Source: Allocoprobacillus halotolerans (GTDB lineage Bacteria; Bacillota_I; Bacilli_A; Erysipelotrichales; Coprobacillaceae). Taken from it: a DNA stretch of 64,000 bases. Where the stretch lies: assembly GCF_024399475.1 (NCBI RefSeq), contig NZ_CP101620.1, positions 186,001-250,000 on the forward strand. The letters are read 5' to 3'. Positions 55,308 to 64,000 of the stretch are shown one piece after another. Under the pieces are notes generated by a model. That model searched no databases and was not told the origin of the DNA. It saw only the letters and a program-made list of their open reading frames with translations. Each line of letters starts with the position of its first letter. The first letter of the stretch is position 1. Both the position numbers and the translations under genes were made by a program.

Positions 55308-57408
55308 TTATTATCACCCTTTCAATTAATATAGGGATAATAAATTCGATAACCACTGATGATACAACTGCTATAATAAACATATATGGATTAAGTCCTG
55401 TGCTATTCGTATATAAAGTACGAGATATAAATATAAATAATATTAATAATAGAATAGAACATATAATAGTAACCACTGTATTATGCATATATCTTAAACA
55501 ATTTATCTTTCTGCGTTGATGATAACTTACACCTAAATGTTTTAAATAATGATCTACTTCTTTTTCTTTTTCTTATTATTTAATTTAACAATAATATAAA
55601 CGATAAAAATTAAAACTGTTAGTACATAAGAAGCCATTTGAATTATTTTCTGTACGCTATCCAGTGCTTGATTGACCGCATCAATATTCATATATATATT
55701 ACTAACATTGAAACCTTTATGAGCAATCTGCAATGCTACTGATTCTACTTGTGTAATATCATCAACAAATACTGAAAAAGATTTTGGTGTCCATATTTCT
55801 TCTTTGATTTCTCTTAAAATATCTTCTTCAGGGGTTTTTTGTCTACTGAAAATTTGAAATCATCTGATTTGATTAGATAACATGTTCTAGATGATATAGG
55901 TTTATATTTATCTACTAAATTCATAATAATTTGATTTTCTACATAAATAGCATAACTCTGTGAATTATTTATCCCCATACTTGAACTCTTTAAAATACCA
56001 GACACAGGAAGTGTAATTCGTTCAACCTTGCATGATGTAATATTTGGCCAAAAAATATCGCCATTACTAGATTCAGCCCATGCTTTTCCAACCGAATTAT
56101 ACACTGGAATATAAATATCAAATTCTAAGCTAGTTCCGTTCAAATCCTCAATGTTATCACATAAATAGTCTGCTAACATTTTAGAAATATATACACCATT
56201 CTTTTGATTGAATTCTCTCAATATGGCTTGACTATAATCTTTATCATTATAATATGAATTCAATGTTGGAGCATTAGATAATTCCATCGTTTTATCAATA
56301 TCTTTACCATTATCTTTTATAATAAGATTATATTTACTATTTTGAGCACGATAATTTTTATCTTCAATCATCAAAACGAATGGATTGCACATCTCAATAT
56401 CCACACGTGGTCTTATTTCATCAACATGTGAAATGTTTTTAATACTTTCAAGCTCATTAGTATCAACTATCTCATTGCCTTCAGAAGAATGTGATATTCC
56501 TTGATCGGGATACCCACCACTAGGCTTGTAAATTAAAATTTCTGTAGAAGAAAGTTGATTCATCATATTCGTATTTGTAGTTTTAACAATATTATTAAAC
56601 CCTGTAGCAAATGATGAAAATGATATCATCATAATAGTCATAAACATAACAATTTTTTGATATATTTTCTCATGCTTTTTCATTCTAGTTAATATCTTAG
56701 AAATATTTTTAGGTATAACTTTATAATTTTTATCAACATTATCTAATTCCTTATCACATAACATGTGATTATCTTCAGTTTTTAAAATTAATGTTTTACC
56801 TTCAATACTATATATTTTATCACTACAATGAATAATTTTCTCATCATGTGTTGCTACAATAACAATTTTATTTGTCTTGATTTTACTGAGTACATCTATC
56901 ACACATTGAGTGTTATATAGATCAAGTGATGCTGTTGGTTCATCTAAAATGATAATATCTGGATTTTTAAGAATTGCTAGATATAAGGATATTCTACTCT
57001 TTTCTCCTCCTGATAACTCATTTGGATACTTATTTAATAAATCGCCTATATTTAATTCATTAATTATTTCTTCATAATCATTTGAAGACTGTGTAATTTC
57101 ATGAATCAATTTAATGTGATCTAGAATTCTTAAATCTGAAATAAAATCATAATTTTGAGAAACAAAAGATATGTGTTTTAATATAAATTTTTGTTTCTCA
57201 TCATCATCCATATGAGTAATATCTATTCCTGCAAAATCAAATGCAGAAATAGTATCATTTGTAGAAACAATAGTATTTAAAACTGAAGTTTTCCCACTTC
57301 GCTTGGTCCAATAATAGTTGTTATCTCTCCTGAAGAAGCTTTTAATTCAACATCTTTCAAAACTAACTTATTCCCATATTTTATTTGAACAATTTTAATA
57401 GATAACAT
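55291..57408 (-). pseudogene. ABC transporter, ATPase-permease fusion 2, with frameshifts
   Basis: The ATG at 57408 follows GGAGGAATTT. The frame breaks inside the Walker A (restored IIGPSGSGKTS needs one extra G near 57297-57304), again in the T6 run at 55835-55840, and near 55566-55580. Signature LSGGEKSR and Walker B IIILDEPTASLD are intact. The permease has an N-terminal helix, a ~300-residue extracellular domain and three C-terminal helices ending near 55300. Restored length is ~706 residues. It probably pairs with the fusion protein encoded directly downstream. Confidence 0.75.
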
Positions 57409-57764
57409 AAATTCCTCCAATCCTCCCACATACTTCTATTGTATAAATAAAACTATCTCATCCAATATGACTCAGCAGGAATGTAGTCGGATATAATATT
57501 CTAGGTGGATATATACAAAACAAAAATTAGTAACATATATTTTTAATAAAACAAGAGCCATAATACCTATGACAACCACTTAAATAATTTTTTGATTCTC
57601 TTTTAAAATAGATACTCTATTTTTAGATATAAATTATTCTGAAATTTAATATATGAAATATAAAATCATTACATAAGCAAAGATATTATGGAACTCTTGT
57701 AAAAAATCAAGTAATTATTTATTTCATATAAACTAATCAAGCCACAATTTTTTTACTTATCGAC

Positions 57765-58114
57765 TTATCTTTTAAATGTAAAAGTATGAGATCCTAAATT
57801 TATTGTCATGTATGAATAATCAACCTTGTATAATTGACCTCCAACTATATATGTATACTCATCTTTCCATTCTCTTATTGTCTTTACACCACTTGACTTT
57901 ACATTGTTGTAATTTGATAATAAATGTGCCCAAATAACAGACCATCGTTTATCTCACTTTGATAATAAGTTGCATGTGCTGTAATTTTTCCACCTGATAC
58001 TGTTGCGGATTGACTATAATGTTCAGTCACTGCAGCAAATGCTGAATTCAGTGACACAGCACCAATAGTAAAAACACACAATAATGCAAAAATAATTTTC
58101 TTTGCTTTCTTCAT
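57765..58114 (-). pseudogene. Small secreted protein, frameshifted; possible bacteriocin-like cargo
   Basis: A clear signal peptide (MKKAKKIIFALLCVFTIGAV ... SAFA) is followed by ~90 residues. The frame reaches a stop at 57899. One extra base near 57936-57945 extends it (WAHLLSNYNNVKSSG, REWKDEYTYIVGGQLYK) to 57765. AAAGGATGGATGTAATTT precedes the ATG. Size, export signal and position upstream of two MacB-like fusions recall lactococcin-972-type loci, but I cannot see that family's motif. Confidence 0.5.
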
Positions 58115-58139
58115 AAATTACATCCATCCTTTCTTAGAA

Positions 58140-58741
58140 ATTTATTTAATGACTTTATCCTTAGATTTATGATATATTTTGCGCCTCCCTCTTTTTATAT
58201 GAAATATTTAAAATTACTTACTAAACTACATGTATAAAGTGTTTATCCAAAAAACATTAATTATTTTTGAAAACATAAATTATTAAACACTGATAAGATG
58301 ATTATATGTTAATCACAAAACGAAAAATAAGTTCTATATATTTAAAATATTTTTATTATTATAATTTTCATAAACTAGTTAATGTACTTGATTTCTATAA
58401 TTCATGCTTAGTTTTGTATTTCGTTAAAACAAATAAAGTCAATTAATTTTTTGGAAATATAAATCATTTTCAATAGATGTGTCTAATAGTATATTAATTT
58501 ATTAAACTTATATTTTGATTATTATAATACTATAATGTATGCTTCTTAAAATTAATTTTATAAACTTTTTAATTCTGATTAAATTATATTACATTTAATA
58601 TAAAATAAAATTCTTCTTGCATAACAGGTAATAATTTTGTACAAAATGCATTGCTACACTTTCTTATATTACTATTCAATAATTTTAGACAGCAAATGAA
58701 ATGGTACTAACTGGATTGACAGTGCCTTTTCATTTATCATT
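58140..58741. other. Non-coding AT-rich interval
   Basis: About 600 bp of AT-rich sequence between the small secreted gene and the IS66 remnant. No frame or structure I can support. Confidence 0.5.
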
Positions 58742-58824
58742 GTAAGCATCAAACGAAAAAGCACTAACAAAAGCATAGTTATTCATTTAAAATGTAAGCG
58801 CAATAAAGAGGAGGTACTTACGAT

Positions 58825-59089
58825 ATGAAATTATGATTGGAAAAAAACCATTGAAAATCAAAAGGAAAGCACACTGACTGTCAAGGAATACTGCAGACAG
58901 AACAATATCTGTGTGTCTTCCTTCTATAAGTCAAAAAGACGTCTTGAAAATGATGATCTTCAAAATCATTTATTTGTACCCGTTGAGGTTGTCCATGATA
59001 TACCATCCAACATATCCATGAACATTGATGGTCATCATCTTGAATTTGAGCCTGAACTTCTTGATAGGATTATTGGTATCATCAAATGA
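58825..59089 (+). pseudogene. tnpA: IS66 tnpA remnant, frameshifted
   Basis: ATGAAATTATGATTGG has an extra T relative to ATGAAATATGATTGG, so the start codon is out of frame. The rest reads KKTIENQKESTLTVKEYCRQ and VSSFYKSKRRLENDDLQNHL to a stop overlapping tnpB by 4 nt. GAGGAGGTACTTACGAT precedes the ATG. Confidence 0.75.
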
Positions 59090-59319
59090 TCATCAATGCC
59101 GATGAAGTCAAAAACATCTATGTTTCTACACGTTTTGTGGATATGAGAAAATCAATAGATGGACTGACACTTATTGTCCATTCTCAGTTTCAGATGAATG
59201 TCCTTGACCATAGTCTTTTCATCTTTACTAACAAATCAAGAAATCGCATCAAGATTCTCTATTATGAAAGCAATGGTTTCTGGCTGTTCATCAAGAGGTT
59301 TATGAACATGAGGATTTAA
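59086..59319 (+). pseudogene. tnpB: IS66 tnpB, truncated
   Basis: 77 residues with VDMRKSIDGLTLIV and SLFIFTNKSRNRIKILYYES match tnpB, then after FIKR the sequence diverges and stops. The remaining ~38 residues of the family are missing. Confidence 0.8.
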
Positions 59320-60190
59320 TTTTCTGAATAGTTAAGGATATAGGATTCGAACAACTGAAAATCATCAACATTATAGTGATGAGAAATTGAGTTATTATAA
59401 AAAAAGACTTGAATAAAGAGTAACATTTTTGTACCATATACATGGTTAGGGAGAAAAATAACAAGATGACAGTCAGGGTATCTTTCTCTTTTCCTTTCAT
59501 AAGATTATATTTATCATTATTAAATATAGACTGGAAAAAAGCAGGGTTTTCTTGTCTTGCCGTAGATAACTGCATATCCTACAACTAAACTTACTATTTG
59601 GTTGTAAGATTTTGCAGTTTTTTAATATTTTAATATATTATAAAAAGCCGTTCAACACATGATGGCTTTTAATGATAATGAATTGGGATAAGAAAAATGG
59701 ATTATATATATAAACCTTAATTATTCATGATAATATAACACAATCATGAATAATTAAGGTATAAATACTATCTTGCATATGTAATCAGCCCAATGTTATA
59801 AAATAACATTGGGCACTACGCTGCAAGCAGCGGGGAAATGTCTAAGAGTAAAAAGTATTCACTAGATACTTTTTACTTATTATAGCATCTCTATGGGTTA
59901 ACATAACCTAAAAAACGGTGTTAAAATAAAAAAGTAATAATAGCAGCAACAAATTTATTAAAAAGAGCGAAATATAATGTATCTTATTCAAATTAGATGT
60001 ATTATATGCAAGATTGCTATTTATTTCATTAAACTATATTATAATGAATTTAGAAATATAAAAGTGATTGTATTGTTTTTAAAATATAATTAGAAGGAAG
60101 GAGGTTTAATCATTATTCAATCACTATAATTTCATTTATATCATTGTTTATATAAATATATTTATACTTAACTATAAGGAGGCATTTTAA
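59320..60190. other. Non-coding interval with dispersed repeat
   Basis: No supportable gene. It contains the 59-bp repeat copy at 59826-59884 and AT-rich sequence. The GGAGG at 60178-60182 is the ribosome site of the following gene. Confidence 0.5.
59826..59884. repeat. 59-bp dispersed repeat, copy 2
   Basis: AGCAGCGGGGAAATGTCTA and the hairpin AGTAAAAAGTAT / ATACTTTTTACT match 51531-51589 with about three changes. Confidence 0.55.
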
Positions 60191-60895
60191 ATGAATAAAA
60201 AATTTAAATTATTAACATTTATTTGTTTGGTTCTATTACTCTCTATGATTTTTCCTAGTCATGTTCAAGCATTAGAACCTGAATATCCAACTCTACGTGA
60301 ATTAATAGAAAATGATATGATAGATTTATCTGAAATGAGTTATGCTGAACCTTATGGATTAGATGATCAGGTAGCAGGAGTATTAACTATTTATTCTTCA
60401 ACATCAGGATCTAGTTCTTTAAGTTCATTAGGATTACAAGGACATGCATGGATAACAGTAAGAAATTATGAAAAGACAAGATCATATGGAACAAAGTCTT
60501 TATCATCAAATCAATTTTGCTCAATAGGTACATGGCCTGTTATTGCAAATGGCTATAATGGAATATGGTATAATTACGAAAGAAATAAGCGCTCAGAGTA
60601 TGCTAAAAACCCATCAAAAGTTACTTATGCCAAACAAACTTTTAGTCCTATTGCTTATTCTAATTTGAATTCTGTAATAAATACATATGGAAAAACTTGG
60701 ACTCCTGCTAATAATTGTACTCATTTTGCTACAAAAGCATGGAATTCTGTAAGCAGTATAAAACTAACTATTGATTCAAACGCTAATACACCTACAAAAT
60801 TATCTAATCAAATTAAAAGTAAATGTACATATCATACAGGAGTAAGCGATGCAGATTTTACCTCTTGTTCATCATCTTCAGTATCACATTATTAA
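60191..60895 (+). CDS. Secreted permuted papain-like (HxW/NC motif) protein 2
   Basis: The signal peptide ends near residue 27 (VLLLSMIFPSHVQA). Then comes a pro-like segment (PTLRELIENDMIDLSEMSYA) not present in the 49201 protein. The domain has GLQGHAWITVRNYE and ANNCTHFATKAWNS, the same His and Cys motifs as protein 1. AAGGAGGCATTTTAA precedes the start. The leading propeptide suggests processing on export. It begins a three-gene unit with a lipoprotein and a small membrane protein. Confidence 0.65.
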   Translation: MNKKFKLLTFICLVLLLSMIFPSHVQALEPEYPTLRELIENDMIDLSEMSYAEPYGLDDQVAGVLTIYSSTSGSSSLSSLGLQGHAWITVRNYEKTRSYGTKSLSSNQFCSIGTWPVIANGYNGIWYNYERNKRSEYAKNPSKVTYAKQTFSPIAYSNLNSVINTYGKTWTPANNCTHFATKAWNSVSSIKLTIDSNANTPTKLSNQIKSKCTYHTGVSDADFTSCSSSSVSHY

Positions 60896-61217
60896 ACACA
60901 AAAAAGTATTAATGATTTTGCTCTGTTTACTATGTACAGGATGCTCACAAGATAAAGTAGATATAACTAAAATTGAAATTAAAAGCGTAGAAATCAGTGA
61001 TACTATTGAAATCATATATGTCAATAATACTGATTCATACTTAAATTATGAATACTATTTTAAAAATGGAATTTTATCAATTTATTTTATAAAAACAGAT
61101 AAGAAAAAAATTTTTGAAAATCTAATAGAGATTAAAAATACATATTCCGATATAGAGGCAATTGAAATTATAGACGATACACAAAGCAGAGCAATATATC
61201 CTCAATTATTTTGGTAA
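60849..61217 (+). CDS. Small predicted lipoprotein
   Basis: It overlaps the end of the hydrolase gene by 47 nt. AGGAG stands 6 nt before the ATG at 60849. The hydrophobic core VLMILLCLLCTGC ends in a lipobox-like CTGC near residue 30. The n-region is unusually long, so a later start is possible. The ~90-residue mature part is not recognised. It parallels the membrane protein paired with hydrolase 1. Confidence 0.5.
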   Translation: MQILPLVHHLQYHIIKHKKVLMILLCLLCTGCSQDKVDITKIEIKSVEISDTIEIIYVNNTDSYLNYEYYFKNGILSIYFIKTDKKKIFENLIEIKNTYSDIEAIEIIDDTQSRAIYPQLFW

Positions 61218-61231
61218 AGGAGTAAACATTT

Positions 61232-61528
61232 ATGCTGAAAATTAGACGATTATTATTATTTTTTGTACTTTTCATGTTTAACTTCATAAACATTACAGCA
61301 TTAGTAAGTGATGGCAATAATGATTATACAAATATTTTTATTTCAATATTTTATCTATTTTTGAGTTATCTTGTTTATAAAGAATGGAAGTACACATCAG
61401 TGATTGCTGTGATAGGATATTTTGTATGTGTTTGGGTGTCTTATACATTTGGAATGGGTTGGTTTGGTTGGTTTGGATTACATATAGGCTTAACAATATT
61501 GCTAATAATACTTTTTGAAATAAAATAG
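61232..61528 (+). CDS. Small integral membrane protein
   Basis: The 98-residue protein has three to four hydrophobic helices (LLLFFVLFMFNFINITAL, VIAVIGYFVCVWVSYTFG, IGLTILLIILFEI) and a Trp/Gly-rich loop (GMGWFGWFGLH). AAAGGAGTAAACATTT precedes the start, 14 bp after the lipoprotein stop. A possible immunity or accessory protein; family not recognised. Confidence 0.6.
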   Translation: MLKIRRLLLFFVLFMFNFINITALVSDGNNDYTNIFISIFYLFLSYLVYKEWKYTSVIAVIGYFVCVWVSYTFGMGWFGWFGLHIGLTILLIILFEIK

Positions 61529-61912
61529 TTCTCATATAATTTGTTTTTCATCTATCAAAAAATAATATTTCTCATTTTAAAAAAGTTGTAAAAACAGATT
61601 ATATATAATGCAAGAAAGAAGACGTTTTTATGTCTTGGATAGCTTTAAGTCTTGTTAAGTTTTCTCAAAATTGATTATACGATGAATAACATATATTAAA
61701 AATAAAATTTATTAAAATATGAGTATTCAAAAATAATGAATTTACTTGCTATTCTTTTCTATTCTAAAGTATCAGTAAAAAAGAAACCTAAAGAGGAAAT
61801 GATTATATGGATGAACATACTATATTTTCAAATCCTCTTTTTTGATTATTTGTTTTTATACTAAATCATCAAATGATAATCCATTTTATTGCGTACAAGT
61901 TTGTTACTATAC

Positions 61913-63049
61913 CTAAATATTTATTCCAAAGCCATAAAAAACATTTGTAGTTTTTAAGTATATATTTTCTCTGCACTCATCATTACTATTTCCTTCAACT
62001 GTATAAATATAATTGTCATCAATTTTTTCTACTATTCCTACATGATCTGGATCATTATCCTGATTCCAGTCAAAGAATATTAAATCACCGCTTTTTGGAA
62101 TATAATTTCCTGTTTGCCATTTACCTTTGTTTTTAAACCATGCTATTCCATCTTCAACTCTTGAAAACTTTGGAATGATTACATTCAAATCACCACTTTC
62201 ATTTGCAGACCAAGATACAAATATAGCACACCATTCTACATGTTGATCAAATCCATACCACTCCCAGTATTTTCTTCCACCAACATTACCCACCTGTGAT
62301 TTTGCAATTGAAACAATGTCACCGTTGCCTAAATGATAGCACCTTAAAACGTGTTCCACATAATCAGGATCACCATACACTTCTACCTGTAACTTTGATT
62401 TCATCTCATCTGAAAACACTTTTGCGTTGGTTCTGGTATAGCCGTTAAAATGTTCTATTGCCCATTCAATGTAGCCATTTCCAAAATTATATCCCTGCAA
62501 TGCAAGTGAGATATTTTTCATGTCTGATACATTATTGACACCTGCTCTTTTCATGCAATCTGATAAATAATGTACACCACAGTCAATTGAGTATTCAATA
62601 TCCTTTATTCCTTCAGGAGTATTTGGATATTTTTTATTATATGGACATTCAGATGACTGCATTGGATCACTTCCTTTTCCACCACTTTCCTGCATCATGA
62701 CAGCTTGAATCAAAGGCACATAATCTGCAATATCATATTCCTTTGCATATTTTTCTATAAGCTCTGTATGTTCAAGAACTTCACTAGAATCATAAAGTGT
62801 ACCATTCTCTGCACTTGAATCATCAGAAAGTGCAGAAAACACCCCAATGAAAAGTGTAATGACCAATAAAAGAATCAAACCAGTTCCTATTGTAATGATG
62901 TTGTTGATGCCTGATATTGTTTTTCTGATAACATTGAATGTTCCTTTAAACATTTGCGATGGTGAAAAGGTCATCTTCTTTATAGAGAATGATTCATCAC
63001 TTCTTCTTTTGATATTTTTCATGTATTTAGAAAAAAACAATGATTTCAT
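61913..63049 (-). CDS. CwlT/Orf14-like bifunctional cell-wall hydrolase (ICE type)
   Basis: After one transmembrane helix (IITIGTGLILLLVITLFIGV, residues ~50-75) comes a lysozyme-like SLT domain (PLIQAVMMQESGGKGSDPMQ, ALQGYNFGNGYIEWA), then a NlpC/P60 or CHAP-type domain with VEWCAIFVSWSAN (catalytic Cys) and SGDLIFFDWNQDNDPDHVGI (catalytic His). This is the two-domain layout of Tn916 Orf14/CwlT, which opens the wall for conjugation. No VirB4, relaxase or other transfer gene is nearby, so it is an orphan. The start at 63049 has no good ribosome site. Confidence 0.8.
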   Translation of the reverse strand: MKSLFFSKYMKNIKRRSDESFSIKKMTFSPSQMFKGTFNVIRKTISGINNIITIGTGLILLLVITLFIGVFSALSDDSSAENGTLYDSSEVLEHTELIEKYAKEYDIADYVPLIQAVMMQESGGKGSDPMQSSECPYNKKYPNTPEGIKDIEYSIDCGVHYLSDCMKRAGVNNVSDMKNISLALQGYNFGNGYIEWAIEHFNGYTRTNAKVFSDEMKSKLQVEVYGDPDYVEHVLRCYHLGNGDIVSIAKSQVGNVGGRKYWEWYGFDQHVEWCAIFVSWSANESGDLNVIIPKFSRVEDGIAWFKNKGKWQTGNYIPKSGDLIFFDWNQDNDPDHVGIVEKIDDNYIYTVEGNSNDECRENIYLKTTNVFYGFGINI

Positions 63050-63065
63050 CTGCTGATTATAATGA

Positions 63066-63263
63066 TTGAATTTTTTTATATTCTATCTTTGTTTTTATAT
63101 AAATTTATTTAACAATATTTTAGATTTAGAACTTATATTATCGATTAAAGCTCTTTTAATTTCTTTTATACTTTGCATCATATATAATATCATCATGTAT
63201 TTACCTTCGTTTTATTGCATTATTAAACTTAATCCAGAAAAAACATTAAGAAATGATAGATAG
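63066..63263 (+). pseudogene. FtsX/MacB permease C-terminal fragment
   Basis: 65 residues with two hydrophobic helices end in CIIKLNPEKTLRND, the typical end of FtsX-type permeases (compare YKLIPEKILRK of the 53445 gene). No ribosome site or upstream domain. A relic of another ABC exporter gene. Confidence 0.45.
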
Positions 63264-63805
63264 AGTTTTACAAGTCGTCATATTCAAGAAATGCTACTTT
63301 AATAACTTGTGATATAATTTTAAAATACTATAAAGCTTTTAGATAACCTTACTTAAATATTCATTTGAAATTTGTTGTTATAAATTTTAGAAATCATCAG
63401 ATTATCCATATTATGGTTTAGGATACTTTGTAATCGTCAATATAAATATTAGGGCTATTTGTATTGATGGTTACAATGAAAATTTTCCAAAATTGATGTA
63501 TCTCATTCTATAAAAATGCATCTTAAACAAAGTTTATTGTAAATATAGCGTGATTGATATAGTATTTAAGTAGAAATATATTTGATAATAAGTTTAGATT
63601 ACTAAAAATTTTTTTCAGAAAGAAATGATTAAAATGGGAATCATATAATATAATAATTATGTCATCTGTTAAAATGAGAAATTTTTAAATAGACATATGA
63701 TTAAATTCAATAATTCGAATAATGTACAAGCCAATTTCCTTTTCGTAATTCATCATAAGATTTTAATGAAAGCGAAATTATTTAGACAGTAAGAAGGGAA
63801 ATATT
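63264..63805. other. Non-coding AT-rich interval
   Basis: About 540 bp with no gene or clear structure; the last bases hold the AAGGGAAATATT site of the next gene. Confidence 0.5.
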
Positions 63806-64000
63806 ATGAAAAAATTTAAATTATCAACATATATAATAAATTAATCACACTAAGTTTAATATTAACTTTAACTGTAGTGTCATCACCTGTATCTGCATTA
63901 GCAAAAGACGATGTAATACACTCATATTCTTCATATACATTTTCAGATGAGGAAATCGAACAAGCAATTAATGAGCAAATTAATAATCAAGTTTCTCCAA
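63806..64000 (+). pseudogene. Secreted protein, 5' part, frameshifted; runs off the window
   Basis: AGAAGGGAAATATT precedes ATG 63806. The frame starts MKKFKLSTYIIN and meets a stop at once. A one-base shift near 63830-63845 gives a signal peptide (LITLSLILTLTVVSSPVSAL) and then AKDDVIHSYSSYTFSDEEIE to the window edge. A similar start (MNKKFKLLTFI) belongs to the 60191 gene. Function not visible. Confidence 0.5.

Larger units (their letters stand above)
58742..59319 (+). mobile_element. IS66 remnant
   Basis: GTAAGCATCAAAC at 58742 is a diverged copy of the IS66 end GTAAGCGTCAAAT. tnpA and the first two thirds of tnpB follow. tnpC and the other end are lost. Close to, but not identical with, the complete element at 23310-25754. 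Confidence 0.8.

Noticed and set aside
57765-58114. Lactococcin 972 family bacteriocin
   Set aside because: Size and context are similar, but the glycine/tryptophan pattern of that family is not visible, so only a small secreted protein is claimed.
59300-59575. 91-residue minus-strand frame behind the IS66 remnant
   Set aside because: No start site signals and no family resemblance; starts in unrelated flanking DNA.
1-64000. tRNA, rRNA or known riboswitch
   Set aside because: I saw no cloverleaf with conserved TTCGA-type arm, no rRNA sequence and no recognisable riboswitch core; a covariance search would be decisive.

Overview
The window is very AT-rich, Firmicutes-type DNA: strong GGAGG ribosome sites, abundant A/T runs, XRE regulators, agr-type peptide signalling, Tn916-like integration genes and IS21, IS66 and IS1595 elements. 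Gene content (GH25 and Rv2525c-like lysins, TcdE-like holin, agr systems, ICE pieces) suggests a gut member of the Erysipelotrichia/Coprobacillus-like lineage. That assignment is inference: no rRNA, tRNA or housekeeping gene is visible. Nearly everything here is accessory DNA.

Layout. 0-4.7 kb: end of a GH25 lysozyme, then a 755-aa peptidoglycan-binding/Rv2525c-like protein (copy 1), two exported proteins and a truncated copy of the large gene. 4.9-6.9 kb: an XRE regulator divergent from an unknown gene, then two coupled small genes. 7.2-13 kb: agr-like system 1 (xre-agrB on the minus strand, agrD-response regulator-sensor on the plus strand), with agrB split by a complete IS21 element that has a 4-bp target duplication; IS1595 follows. 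15.5-23.1 kb: two homologous integration/regulation modules facing each other (sigma-like, resolvase-like, second sigma-like, a ~400-nt conserved non-coding segment, MazF, Xis-like, integrase). 23.3-25.8 kb: complete IS66 with a perfect 8-bp target duplication. 26-32.2 kb: an island with a GNAT-like membrane protein, a methyltransferase, a tyrosine recombinase and a probable 3.3-kb invertible segment carrying an ATP-grasp gene and a 764-aa NTPase in opposite orientations. 32.2-42.5 kb: duplicated cassettes with the second lysis-type operon (regulator, holin, GH25, Rv2525c-like copy 2), an anti-sigma-like protein and relics. 42.8-46.4 kb: agr-like system 2. 46.4-49 kb: nested IS21 remains. 49-64 kb: secreted cysteine-peptidase-like proteins, lipoproteins, two ATPase-permease fusion transporters, a small secreted peptide, an IS66 remnant and an orphan Tn916 Orf14/CwlT-like cell-wall hydrolase.

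Three signals stand out. (1) A tyrosine recombinase gene sits next to a pair of inverted sites sharing a 21-bp core. The sites enclose two opposed genes, and one near-consensus promoter lies outside the right-hand site, so inversion would switch which gene is transcribed. (2) Four copies of a sigma-like gene each have the ribosome-binding site buried in a stem-loop. The stem sequence differs between copies while pairing is kept. (3) A domesticated holin/endolysin operon is linked to large proteins lacking a signal peptide, with a shared N-terminal half and unrelated C-terminal ends, like a polymorphic effector family; two different palindromes recur beside these genes.

Caution: at least a dozen genes carry single-base shifts, nearly all equivalent to the loss of one base in a homopolymer. 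Either the assembly is unpolished or these genes are decaying or phase-variable. Such genes are given as broken, with the restored reading described.
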